64,000 bases of DNA from Pogostemon cablin (taxonomy: Eukaryota; Streptophyta; Magnoliopsida; Lamiales; Lamiaceae), in the NCBI GenBank assembly GCA_023678885.1, contig CM043001.1:28587867-28651866 (forward strand). Direction: 5' to 3'. Positions 10,607 through 21,823 of this stretch are shown here, in pieces; the first letter of the stretch is position 1, and the number at the start of each line of letters is the position of its first letter. Under the pieces are notes generated by a model. That model saw only the letters and a list, made by a program, of their open reading frames with translations. It was not told where the DNA came from and did no database searches. The position numbers and the translations under genes are program-made.

Positions 10607-12077
10607 ACTCACTATAAGCTTGCTCGCGGACTACATTCACAAACCACCAAAATTTCCATTAGTGATCAAAAAGGTCTTTTAATTAGGATGTAATGATAGG
10701 CTCTTTGGTAGGGTAGGAAGAATATAGGTTATAATGACTAATCATGTGTAAGTAATCGAAGAGATGACCAATTTCCTCAACTTCTCCACTTTTCATTTCT
10801 TCCTTTCTTTTCTTTATTGCTCACAAGCACTAATCATCAACTTCCTTGGTTGAGCTTCTTATAGATGCATGCCTCCTTTTTCGAACTTTTTAAATACTTG
10901 AGCATTTCGTTATTTTTTTGCTCATTTTCTCGTTTTGAGGTTGCATGTTCATTCTTATCTTTGCTCTTTTCATCCTTTTTCTTGCTTATTACCATTTCTT
11001 TCATGTTTTGCACAATATCTCATCAAACCTTTCTAGTTATCATCTCCTCAATCACCCACACAAAGGATATATATGTAAAGCTTAAGTGGGTAATCATGGC
11101 TTGTAATGTGCTAAATTCACAATAAAAAAAAGGCTTATAGGCTCAAAGTGGTTAACTAGGGATGATGTTCAAGGTAGGGAAGTATATGGCAATGACTTTA
11201 ATAACAAGGATGGCCTTAGATCATTTCACTAATCTCCACTAATCGGGCTCGTTCCTATAGTCCTTGAGCAAGTTCTAGCTTATCAAACACAACCAATCCA
11301 CTCATGAAGAAAATACCATGTATGCACGGTTGAGGCTCAAATACTCACAAGCTTATGCTCGGACCTTAAGCAACTTATTACACAACATTCATCTCAAAAT
11401 TGAACAAGTTATATAAAACATGTCACAATTTGAAAGTGTAGAGATTCTTAATCATAATTTGTCATTACTCATCATCACAACATATCATTACTCACATTCA
11501 AAAATGACTCACGACATCCCAAAAACAAACCACCAAAACCAATCCCTAAACAAGAATAAAAATACACACAAGGCACAAAACAAAAACAAAGACTCAACAA
11601 ACAAGACACAACAAAAACACATAACATGCAAAAAACACAAAATACCATCATCCATAAGAAAATTAAGCACACATACATATCATCCATGACAATTTAAGCT
11701 CACAATCATCTCAACCTTTATTGAAAAAGAAACTTCCCAACAACATAATATATGAAGTAACATGATAATCACCACAATCCAAAGCAAAACATGTCAAGCA
11801 ACTTAAAAGTGATAGTGTAGAGTACTCCCTCAATAGGCCTTTGGCGAAGAAAGCGTTAGCTCCAAGCTCCATCATGCTTCCAATGCTTCTCATTGATGCT
11901 CAAACACTCAACACACACCATTAGTTCAACAAATTCATTAAAAATATGGACTATCATGCACTTCAACACTACCAATCATACCAAAATCAAACCAATACTC
12001 ATGAGAAAAATTTTAAAATTTGCCCAATTTTACAAGAATCATATCCAAGTGGTGAGTCACACCACACACTCTCCCCC

Positions 12078-12115
12078 CAAACTTAATTCGAAACAAGAGG
12101 TGAGACTTAAGTTTG
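12078..12115 (-). other. hairpin with G-run, Element 1 copy 1
   Basis: CAAACTTAA (12078-12086) pairs with TTAAGTTTG (12107-12115) across a 20-base loop. A C-run on the plus strand at 12073-12078 gives a sense-strand G-run right after the stem. Confidence 0.6.
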
Positions 12116-12223
12116 CAAAAAGTGGTGAGATTTACCCTTGTAGTTTCCATTGATGATCTTCTTGTAGAGAACCATATGCATCCAAACGGATCAAGGTATG
12201 TCCACCACACACTAATCTCCCCC

Positions 12224-12261
12224 CAAACTTAACTCAAGACAATGGTCGAGAATTAAGTTTG
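12224..12261 (-). other. hairpin with G-run, Element 1 copy 2
   Basis: The same architecture appears about 145 bases from copy 1: CAAACTTAA (12224-12232) and TTAAGTTTG (12253-12261) with a C-run at 12219-12224. The loop sequence differs from copy 1 while the stem is unchanged. Confidence 0.6.
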
Positions 12262-12447
12262 CAACAAGTGGTGGAACATGTCAACTTGAATCCATGAAGC
12301 ATTTCTCTTTTCTTCAATGTGCATTTTTCTCCATGAGCACAATCAACCTACGAGACCAAAACAAACAAACATCAAAAGATAAAAAGAATGGGTTGCCTCC
12401 CATTTAGCGCTAAGTTTAACGTCTTCAAGCCGGACGGATTTAAGCTC

Positions 12448-15075
12448 TTAACAATCGGAGAAATCCAAGACCCCATCGGGCCTCATCTTCACTTTAAACA
12501 TCTCTTTGACAACCTTTTTATCAACACTTCGTGTTCCTTTAACACTTGAACTCACTTCGTTTCCTCTTTTCTTCACGTTTTTAAATCCCGGAGGCCCTTT
12601 ATCAATCTTCAAATCAACATGTGGATCTCCCCCAAACTTACTCCTCTTTGAAGAGAAATTTCCTGCAATTTCAAGTAAAAAATTAGTTAATTCTTCATCT
12701 TTTAAGATCTCACTTACCACTTCATCTCGAACATCCGGAGGCTTAATGGGTGGCTTCAAATGAAGATTTTCCCCTTTTAAATTCTTGCTTGATAGCACCA
12801 ATTCTTTTTCATGTGATCGGAGTGTGAGTTCCTTCTTATCCATGTCAAATTTTGCTTTTGCGGTTGCCAAAAGTGTCCTTCCAAAGATTAATGGGATCAA
12901 GGGATCCGCTTGCTTCTCAACTATCATGAAATCCACCAGAAATACAAAATCCTCTATTTGCACTAGCATATCCTCCACAACTCCATGGGGCTTTATCATT
13001 GAACCATCCATTATTCCGATTTCCACATCCGTTTCCTTTAACTTCCTAATGCCAAGCTTTTCAAAAGTTTCCAAAGGCATTACATTAATGCTTGAACCAA
13101 GATCACATATAGCATTAAAATGTTCCCCCTTTCCAATTGTACAAGTAAGAATGAATTTACCGGGGTCTTCTACCTTCAATGAAGCATCAACCTCAACAAT
13201 GTCATGATCTTGTTTCAACATTATCTCTCCGTCATACGCACTTTCATCATTCAACAAAGACAAAAATTCACCAATTATCTTCTCATCATCCAAAAACAAC
13301 TCTTCATCAATGATAATCTCCTCCTCAATTTTTGACACCACTTCATCACAAACTACTTCTTCAACCTTAGAAACAATGTTTATTGTTTCCACCAACCCTT
13401 TCTCCACCTTACTTTCCATGTTGCACACGGTAACATACAAACATTGCTCCTTAGGATTAGTTACCGTGGTGGATGGGAATTTTTCTTGTTGGTGTTGAGA
13501 TCCCACGGAGGAAGCAATTTGTCCCAGTTGATGTTCAAAAGTTCTCATCCTATTGTCGGACTTCTTCTCATTTTCCTCCATTCTAGCCTCCATCTTAGCA
13601 TCTTTTCTTTCCATATAGGCCCTTGTATCTTTCATGAATGCCAATAAAGTTTCTTCCAATGATGATTTGCCTTCTCCATTAGGCGACTTAGCACTCGGAT
13701 CCATGCCTTGAGGAAGTGCCACGACTGTTTGAGGGTTAGAGTAGGAAAAATTTTCATGCTTCCTCGGAGCTTGATAACCTCCACTTGGTTGATTGAAATT
13801 ACTCCCCCGAGCTTGTCCTTGATATCCTCCTTGAAAGTTACCTTGGTTAGAAGGATAATTACCTTGAAAATTCCCTTGACGTTGAAAATTTCCTTTGTAA
13901 TTTCTCCCATCTAAATAGGCAACATCCTCTACATTTTGCTTCTCATCGCTCTCCTCATTCAAATTAGCACTTGTACTTCCCCCTTGAGTAACTCCTTGAG
14001 TGATCAAATTCAATTGTTTTGTCAAAGCACTGATGCTCTCATTGAATTCTTTCATTCCTTCACTCTTAAACACATCACTCTTCACTTTGTTCACACTCTC
14101 CACTAGAGCCACCTTTCCATATGCATAACCTCCCATTACTCGCTCGGAAGGCCATTGATAAGCATTCATTGCAATATCTTCAAAAATATCCATAGCCTTC
14201 ATAGCATCCACTCCAAATATAGACCCTCCGGATGAGGCATCTACATGCATCCGATGTTGTTGGCTCAACCCTTGATAGAAGAAAGCCACTTGTTGATTCT
14301 CATGAAAGTCATGTTGAGGGCACTTTCTTAGCATCTCCTTGTAGCGTTCCCATGCTTCATAAAAGCTTTCATCCGGAATTTGCTTAAAGTGAGTGATAAG
14401 GCTCTTCAATTGGAGTGTCTTTGAAGGAGGAAAGTATTTGTTTAGGAACCTTTGCTCAAGATCTTCCCATGTGTTACAACTTCCCAAAGGAATTGCATTA
14501 TACCATGCCTTAGCCTTGTCTCTTAAAGAAAAAGAGAACAACCTCATCCAAATAGCATCTTCCGATACTCCATTCATCTTAATGGTATTTGCAACCTCCA
14601 AGAAGCTAGCTAGATGCATGTTTGGATCCTCAAGAGGACCTCCCCCAAACTGATTTGCTTTGACCATGTTGATCAATCCGGTCTTGATTTCTAAATTGTT
14701 GGCTTGAACCGGAGGAACCATGTTGTGCACGGCTCTCGGTTGGAAGTAATCCCGGATTGCTCTAGGCTTTTGCAACTCTTGTTGTTGGAGTATCCTTTGA
14801 GCTTCTTGATGGGCAAGCACTTGCATATATTCTTGGTTTTGAGCAATGAAGTTTATAAACATCTCCATTTGGTCCTCTTGTACTCCTTCTTGTACCCCCC
14901 TTTGATCTTGTAATGGATCTTGGGGTGGGTTAAAATTAGCATTCTCTCCACGTTGATTCTCCATATTTGTTCCTTTTCTAGCTCTTCGTCTCTCTCGCTT
15001 CCTTTGTCGCGCCGTTTTTTCTATCTCCAAATTCAAAGGAATGATCGATTGATTTCCCTTTGATCTTGTGATCAT
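12448..15075 (-). CDS. Element 1 gag-protease protein (Athila type)
   Basis: This intact frame has about 875 residues when started at MITRSKGNQ (15075); an in-frame ATG 14 codons upstream (15117) is less like the family start. In order: a very basic N-terminus (RQRKRERRRARKG); a glutamine-rich stretch; a Retrotrans_gag capsid domain at about residues 130-330 (WMRLFSFSLRDKAKAWYNAI, TWEDLEQRFLNKYFPPSK, ESFYEAWERYKEMLRKCPQH); a G/N/Q-rich linker with the NFSYSNP motif; then a retropepsin-like domain at about 640-760 with CDLGSSINVMPL as the active-site region and IFGRTLLAT as its partner. No CCHC zinc knuckle is seen. The frame ends in a basic tail (KEMFKVKMRPDG). Gag forms the particle and the protease would cleave it. 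No pol follows. Confidence 0.9.
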   Translation of the reverse strand: MITRSKGNQSIIPLNLEIEKTARQRKRERRRARKGTNMENQRGENANFNPPQDPLQDQRGVQEGVQEDQMEMFINFIAQNQEYMQVLAHQEAQRILQQQELQKPRAIRDYFQPRAVHNMVPPVQANNLEIKTGLINMVKANQFGGGPLEDPNMHLASFLEVANTIKMNGVSEDAIWMRLFSFSLRDKAKAWYNAIPLGSCNTWEDLEQRFLNKYFPPSKTLQLKSLITHFKQIPDESFYEAWERYKEMLRKCPQHDFHENQQVAFFYQGLSQQHRMHVDASSGGSIFGVDAMKAMDIFEDIAMNAYQWPSERVMGGYAYGKVALVESVNKVKSDVFKSEGMKEFNESISALTKQLNLITQGVTQGGSTSANLNEESDEKQNVEDVAYLDGRNYKGNFQRQGNFQGNYPSNQGNFQGGYQGQARGSNFNQPSGGYQAPRKHENFSYSNPQTVVALPQGMDPSAKSPNGEGKSSLEETLLAFMKDTRAYMERKDAKMEARMEENEKKSDNRMRTFEHQLGQIASSVGSQHQQEKFPSTTVTNPKEQCLYVTVCNMESKVEKGLVETINIVSKVEEVVCDEVVSKIEEEIIIDEELFLDDEKIIGEFLSLLNDESAYDGEIMLKQDHDIVEVDASLKVEDPGKFILTCTIGKGEHFNAICDLGSSINVMPLETFEKLGIRKLKETDVEIGIMDGSMIKPHGVVEDMLVQIEDFVFLVDFMIVEKQADPLIPLIFGRTLLATAKAKFDMDKKELTLRSHEKELVLSSKNLKGENLHLKPPIKPPDVRDEVVSEILKDEELTNFLLEIAGNFSSKRSKFGGDPHVDLKIDKGPPGFKNVKKRGNEVSSSVKGTRSVDKKVVKEMFKVKMRPDGVLDFSDC

Positions 15076-15206
15076 AAAACACCTACGAAAAGTCAAAGAG
15101 TGAAACCACAAACACAAATAGTAAATAAAATAAAATAAAAGGTATCCTTATCAAGAACAACTAAAACAATAACACAGCACTCGACTAGTCAGTCAAACTC
15201 CCCTTT

Positions 15207-15219
15207 GGCAACGGCGCCA
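15207..15219 (-). promoter_or_regulatory. Element 1 primer-binding site (tRNA-Asp-like)
   Basis: GGCAACGGCGCCA on the plus strand matches the last 13 bases of tRNA-Asp. The match breaks upstream (CCCTTT instead of CCCC), so it is shorter than in Elements 2 and 3. Six bases separate it from the LTR. Confidence 0.8.
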
Positions 15220-15225
15220 TTTTCT

Positions 15226-17004
15226 TGTTTGCCTATTTTTGTAGTAGTACTCACGAGCAAGAATACTCGATCGTCGTAGTAGTGTATTCCAAGAAAAATT
15301 ATCAATCCACAAAGGAGTTATGTTCGGACTAGCAAAATACGTGAGCTCATGTTCATATTGTTTTTGTGAGGATGATCGGGGGTTTTGAGAATAGATGACA
15401 AATAAACAAGTAAATCAAGTAACAAGAAAATGAAATAGCAAGTAAAAGAAATGACAAGTGAAAATGATGGCAATAAAAGAGAATGGGTGTTTAAGTTCAA
15501 GAATGGAAAAACATGGGATTAGAAACATCCAAGCACACTCAATTCATATTATCATGCAAAAGGAATTCAATTCAATTGATGTAAATTAAGGGTGATCACA
15601 ATGGTATCCTAAGCTCCCTTTCGGGTTACAAAGGTTGTTGATCCACAAAAGACTCCCAAAAGCACTTAAGATCAAAGCCCAACATTAACCCCTTCCATCT
15701 AGGTACTAGTTAGATTAAACTCTCCCTTTTTGTGTACTAAGGCCAACGAATGGATTGGTTCCCCTCATCGAATTTAGATATCCTTTCGGTCAAACCCAAA
15801 CTCAATGTCTATTCATGCCTTCCTAATACTATAGAGGGTCGTTTCCGTCTCACTCCAAGCAATACACACATGAACATCATAATAGCACTTAATTACCACA
15901 AATAATCCATTGATCAACAATCCATTAAACCAATAAACATTCATGAATAACAAACCATGCTATCACAATATCAAAGCAATTAAATCCCATGAATAGAAAT
16001 CAACATCAATTAAATGAAAAACCAATTTAATCCACATGATAATATAAATCTAATATGCTCTTCATATTCCTAATCCCACTAGAGGGATTAGCCCAACATG
16101 ATTAGGGTAACAAAACACATAAATGATTCATTACAATAATTCATAGTTCAAAATCCAAAAGAAAATCAAAAGAGATGTAAATCTTCCCCAACAATTTCTT
16201 GTAGGAAATCTTCAATACTCATGGATCTTCTTCTCTAGCTATTGATTTCTTGAGATCTCTCACACCCAATGGAAGATATGAAGATTTGGTGGAGAATTGA
16301 TGGAATGGATGAAGATGGATCAAAGTGGATGAAGGTGGATCTAGATGGTGGTGGAAAATGGGAGAAAAGGTGTGTGATGTGTGTGTTGAAGGTGGATTTT
16401 CGGATCTGATCTGAAAAATGTTGAAATGGGGTCTATTTATACCCCATGTGGGCCTTCTAGAAGATTCTGCTTTTTTTAGCAGGAATTTCACCTACACGGG
16501 TCGCGCTCTGCACACGGCCACAGGGGTGGCCGTGTTGTGTAATCTGGTGTCCGCACACGGCTTCTAGGACAGGGCCGTGCGCGGTACACGACCCGTGTTC
16601 TGCGCTCGACCCGTGCTCTGCGCTCGGCCACAGGGGTGGCCGAGTTGGTGATTCTGGCGACATTACACGGCCTTCATGACAGGCCCGTGTGTGGAACTCG
16701 AGGCGTGTTCAAGACACGACCCGTGTTCCTGCACACGGCCGGCCGTGTTGTGCAGCTTCTTCTCCTCTTTCACTGTTTCGGCTCGTTCTTCCTCGTTTCA
16801 ACTCCAAATTGAGATCCGCTTTTTCCTATGCCTTCCTTATCATATCTAGCATCCAATAAAAAGTGAAAATCTTAGGTTTAAGCTAATTCACACACATTTC
16901 CATAAAAACACAAAACACCACCAAATAACACAAAAATACGGATAAAATAATACGAAAACACATATAAAAAGATACTAAAATCTAGGTGAAAATAGCGCCA
17001 ATCA
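15226..17004 (-). repeat. Element 1 LTR (5' LTR in sense orientation)
   Basis: This 1779-bp promoter LTR has TATAAATA on the minus strand at 16434-16441, with the GC-rich array (about 16495-16755) upstream of it. Its U3 end at 17004 abuts the NLR remainder, so LTR transcription runs away from the NLR body. Confidence 0.95.
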
Positions 17005-17009
17005 ATCAT

Positions 17010-19666
17010 CCTCGCCATTTCTGTTTTCTTGACAACAAACAGATTGAATCGCTTCACAAGATCCTCTGTTTCTTGCTTGGTTTTATTGAGAGTTTTAATT
17101 CTCATGGTGGTGGCAAAGAAAAGCAAGATTTAGAGAGCCTAATAGCATCTGTAGCTCATGCAACTGAAGACGTAATCGAAAATCATTTAGTCGATCAAAT
17201 TCTTGCCGGATCAAGCAGCAGTTGTAAAGGAACAAGCTGGGGTGTATCTTTGCTTGATCTAGAGGGAGTGATACAGGACTTGAATTCTGTCCAACAGAAG
17301 GTTTTGGAGTTTAAACAGACAAATCTGCAGACCCCACCATGTTCAATGTCTGCTACTCCATCAAAACCTCTCACCACTGAAAAGATTGCTATGGTGGGAT
17401 TAGATGATGAGATGATTCAACTCATGGATAGGCTAACAGGACACCAACACAATCTACTGTTCGTCCCCATTGTTGGGATGGGTGGAATTGGTAAGACTAC
17501 GTTGGCTAGAAATGTTTATGAGAATTTACTTACTGTCGAAACCTTTGATGTTCGTGCTTGGGTTACAATATCTCAAGATTATAGTGTTAAAAATCTTGTC
17601 TCTGAACTTTTATCTTGCATAAAAGATAAAGAAATCAGTAGAAGCTCAGGGGCATTTGATTGTGAAAAGGCCCTAGAAAGTGAAGATCTTGAATTAGGAC
17701 TAAAGTTGTACCCAAGTTTGTGGGATAGAAAGTATTTAATTGTGTTGGATGATATGTGGAGTATTGAAGCTTGGGATAGGATAAAGTCTTTCTTTCTGGA
17801 TAACAATAATGGAAGTCGAATTGTTGTAACTACTAGGATACTGAACTTAGTTACTCAATTAAGTTTATCATCCTTCCCCTTTGGGATGAATTTGCTCGAT
17901 GAGCACACGAGTTGGAGACTATTCTGTGCAAAGATGTTTCAAGAAAAAGGTTGCCCAACTGAATTGGAGGATATAGGGAAGAAGATAGTTAGAGGCTGCA
18001 AAGGGCTTCCTCTGTCGATTGTTGTGATTGGAGGACTTCTTCGAAACTCAATGATGACACGAGAGTACTGGGAGAGTGTTGCAAGGGATATAAACTCGAT
18101 TTTGATATCAGAAAATGATGAGCATTGCTTGAATGTACTGTTTTTGAGTTATAATCACTTGCCGGCTCGTCTTAAGCCCTGTTTTCTTTACATGGGAATT
18201 TTTCCGGAAGACCATGAAATTGATGTACCCGGACTTATCAAAACATTTGTTGCTGAGGGGTTTCTGAAACCGAACGAAGCACAAAGCTTAGAAGAGGTTG
18301 CAGAGGATTACTTAAAGGATCTGGTTGAGAGAAATCTCATTCTAGCAACTCAATGGAAGTGGAATGGAAGAATGAAATATTGCAGGATGCATGATCTTGT
18401 AAGAGAAGTATGCATAAGGATAGCTGAGAAAGAGAGGTTCTTTCGTGTGATGAGGTGCTCAGCAATCCGACAGGCATAGATCACAGAGAGCGTCACATTG
18501 TTTTTTATGGAAGCCTTCCAAAGCCTACAGAGGACTCACCTCAAGTTTTTGATGTGATTCCATCAGCATCAAGTGTTCGTACACTCGCATCCGAGTGTGG
18601 TCCGTTGCTTTTCACATTTCGGTTGTTGAGGGTGCTGCATTATGCAAGATATGAGTTCTTTGAACCTATTTTCTGACTTGTTAACTTGTGGTATCTTTAT
18701 TACAATCCTGATCATGGCATCCTACGCTTCGAGCTTCCTTCATCACTATCTCTACTCTGGAATCTACAAACATTGATCGTTTCAGGATTTGGTACAACAG
18801 GTTGCATGAATGCACCATCGGAGATATGGTACCTGAGACAGCTTAGGCATCTTAAGTTCACCAAGTTTTGTCTCACTGATCCTCCTCCATTCGACAACGA
18901 GGATCATCTCTTGCCTAACCTGCAGACACTTTCAAATGTAACGCGCAAGAACTGCGACTTCACTGAGGAACTCTGCAAGAGAATTCCAAACATAAAGACA
19001 TTGAGGGTGTGGTGTGATGGTAGTTGTGGGGAAAAGAAGTGCTACTACTTTTGCCACTTGCATAAACTTGAGTCACTTAAGTTCTCTTTAAGAGGATCAC
19101 CAAGAAAGTGTGATTTGGTGCATAGTTTGGTACTCCCAAGTTCACTCAAGAAGTTGAATTTAGAATTTACTGATCTGTTTTGGGAAGACATAAACAGACA
19201 TGCTCTTTTGCTGCCTCATCTCGAATATCTGCTTCTATATTTTGCATCCGAGGGAGTCGAGTGGGATACCCCGGAAGGAGCATTCCATCGGCTCAAATAC
19301 TTGAGAATATTTGGTGGAAAACTGAATAAGTGGAATGTTGAGAGCTCTGATGTCTTCCCAGTGCTTGAGGTGCTTTATCTTGGTAATCTGGATGAATTGG
19401 AAACGATCCCTTTGTGTATCGGAGGAATACAGACTCTCTGAACACTAGACTTGTATCACTGCAGCGTGTCCGCTGCCATATCATCAGCAGAGGCACTGAA
19501 TGAACAGCTGAGTATCGGAAACGACGAGCTCAAAGTTGAAGTCACGTTGGAGAGTGAGGAAGAAGAAGAGATGTTGAGGGAGAAGGTGGATATTGAGATC
19601 TTACAACCGGCATTCAAAGTAGTTCTTAAGATTCCTGGGAGAGGAGGAGGCTGCAGCATCATGTAG
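17010..19666 (+). pseudogene. CC-NBS-LRR (NLR) immune receptor, main body
   Basis: This continues the 20-codon fragment at 1671; together about 905 residues, normal for the family. The CC domain has an EDVID-type motif (ATEDVIENHL). The NB-ARC domain shows P-loop GMGGIGKTTLAR (about residue 175), RNBS-A FDVRAWVTISQDYSV, kinase-2 YLIVLDDMW, RNBS-B GSRIVVTTR, GLPL CKGLPLSIVVIGGL, RNBS-D CFLYMGIFPED and MHD in YCRMHDLVREVC (about residue 480). Leucine-rich repeats follow. The protein would sense pathogen effectors in the cytoplasm or at membranes. It is broken three more times: a one-base-loss frameshift near 18455-18465, a TGA at 18674-18676 and a TGA at 19439-19441. The frame ends at 19666 with CSIM. 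No ATG in the adjoining LTR is in frame with it. Confidence 0.92.
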
Positions 19667-21029
19667 TTGGAAGCCGCCCGGATTTCCGGAGCTAACTTGG
19701 TGTATTGTCTCGTGGAGCAACACTTACATGTGACCGTTTCATGATGAGATCGTTTTATTTCTTTAAGGCTATTCCTTTTCATTTGTATGATTGATGGATC
19801 ATGAAATAATTCATTTGAATATGTAGGAGTATTTTTTTTATTGGTAATCACTTTTTATCCGTTTAACGAAATTAATTCAGTGGACGATTTCACACGAGTG
19901 TTTGTCTATCTCGTGTCATATAATTAACCAAGAAGAAAAGAGCAAACTCATGATTTCTTCATCTCTATAGTGTTAAACCGGATCCCATAAACGGGTGTCA
20001 TTAGAGACGTTACTGTTCAGGTGATGATGATTTTGATAAATTGGGTTGTGATAAATCTCAAATTGGGCCAGTCCCATCTCACAAAACTAATGGCCCAACC
20101 CGTTTAGACATGTATATTTTATAACTTGCATTGAGAAACTATAAATTTGTTCATGTCTATAGCCTTTTCAGTAGGGGGGAAAACTTGTACGTTTCTTTTA
20201 CTTTTTTTTTTTGCATTTTCTTATTCCACCATTAAATTTAAATTTTTTTATATATGCCATTGATGTTAATGCATGATATTATATCCAACAGATATTGATG
20301 ATGAAGTCGCCCACCTGAGCTATAAATTGGATATAATAAAAATAGAGATATATTGGTGGAGAAATATTGTCCTAGAAAAAAAAAATGATCTCAAATTTTC
20401 TAAAGATTAACTTTCTAGACCTTTTCATACACGCATTACACAAGAAAATTATCAAATGGTGAGAATCAAGATAAAAAATGACTTGTGTACTAAAAAAGAA
20501 CAAACACATTGTATTATTTTTGTTGCAAGTTGTTTAAATCGATGAATAATAAGAGCTTATTAGCGAATGAATTACTCAATGATTGGGTTTTTTTTTATTT
20601 TGACTAGGGCCCGAAATCTCAGGCGGCCTGATGATATATTAATATTGTGAGAAATATTGGAAATTTCAAAAGTACATATAAGTACTACTACTATTCAAAG
20701 CTTGAGTATTTATTACACAGGATTCTTGATTTGAAATTTGCATCCAATAGCATGTCCAACGTCGGAGTTTAATTCGTATAAAATTGGTTGCTTATACGAC
20801 TAATTATAATTAGGCCATTCGTGTAATGATTATTTGAATTCATAGTGGTGTATTTTGTACAAAATTGATACTTATACCCGAGAATGGTCTCCATCTTGGA
20901 CCATTAAAGATACCCAAAGATATCCTGCTACTCCTATAACATTTGCGTGCTCGCAAATTAAGTTGTCTTTTAATATTAAAATGATTTGCGGGTCATTCAT
21001 ATTTAAAATATAAAGTCCAATTTAATAAG

Positions 21030-21297
21030 TACTCCTCCATCCCAAAGATATTGACACACTTTCCTTTTTGGGTTGTCCCACAACAATTGACATATTTACT
21101 TTTTAAGGATATGAGACCCACACAAAAACAATTTATTTATTTACATGGACCCACACACACATCACACTCACCACTAATACAACTACCCACTACACATTAA
21201 ATATTATTTCTCTCACTTCACTTTACATTAAATTATTATACTCCTTAATCTCCGTGCCCAAAAAAAATATGTCAATTGTTTTGGGACGGAGGGAGTA
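21030..21297. mobile_element. Stowaway-like MITE
   Basis: It starts TACTCCTCCATCCC and ends GGGACGGAGGGAGTA. TA target duplication and CTCCCTCCGTCCC-type inverted ends are typical of plant Stowaway (Tc1/mariner) MITEs. No coding capacity. Confidence 0.8.
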
Positions 21298-21823
21298 TAT
21301 ATATTTATATATTAAAATTTTAGAATTCCTTAAATTTGGAATTCATAACAGGAGTCCATCAAAACTCTTAGGACAGGGCTGAGTCTATTTAATCAATGTG
21401 TGTGGGCGGCTGTGTGCTTTGTAACCTTTGTTTATCAAAGTTAATCGATAATAGGTAATTTAAAAATGTTTAAACAAAGTATTTACACAACTGTGTACAT
21501 GAGTATAATTCCCTTAATTTTTCATAATTAGTTTCATGATATTGTAAGTCACATTTTATGGATTATTTTTTATAAAGGGGTTTAGAAAAAATAATAACGC
21601 TATAAATACATTTAGTTCCTAAACTCTTTTATTTTTATTAGTATTTTTATTTTTAATAGTAGTATACAATATTAACTCTCCTTGTCATATGCTAATGTTT
21701 ATGTTTGTTTTTTCATGTAAATTAAAAAATATTATTATTTTTATTTGTCATACATTAACATTTATGTTTGTTTTTTCATGTAAATTAAAAATATAATTAT
21801 TTTATATGTAATGGCTTAAGAGA

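Larger units (their letters stand above)
10607..12447. other. Element 1 non-coding tail between gag-protease and the nested insertion
   Basis: No gene. It is the continuation of 3510-3820 after removal of Element 2. It carries two copies of the G-run hairpin (12078-12115 and 12224-12261) and, at 12391-12440, a block shared with Element 2 (GGGTTGCCTCCCAT, then AGCGCTAAGTTTA). Confidence 0.75.
1731..17004 (-). mobile_element. Element 1: Athila-type LTR retrotransposon lacking pol
   Basis: This 15,274-bp element is flanked by ATCAT at 1726-1730 and 17005-17009. Two 1779-bp LTRs (1731-3509 and 15226-17004), bounded TG...CA, differ at about a dozen sites by eye, which suggests a recent insertion. 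Its sense strand is minus. In order: LTR, tRNA-Asp-like primer site (15207-15219), gag-protease (15075-12448), non-coding region, polypurine tract (3510-3525), LTR. Of this length, 3821-10606 is nested Element 2. Without Element 2 it is about 8.5 kb. No reverse transcriptase, RNase H or integrase frame is present, so it resembles the non-autonomous class called TR-GAG. The Athila link rests on the primer site and the gag-protease pattern. Confidence 0.92.

Noticed and set aside
1731..17004. One large autonomous Athila element.
   Set aside because: The 15 kb is two elements; neither has reverse transcriptase, RNase H or a catalytic integrase domain on either strand.
16986..18479. A stand-alone NLR gene starting with GTG in the LTR of Element 1.
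   Set aside because: The apparent start is not ATG and a TAG lies directly before it in frame. The true start is at 1671, and the first codons here are LTR sequence.
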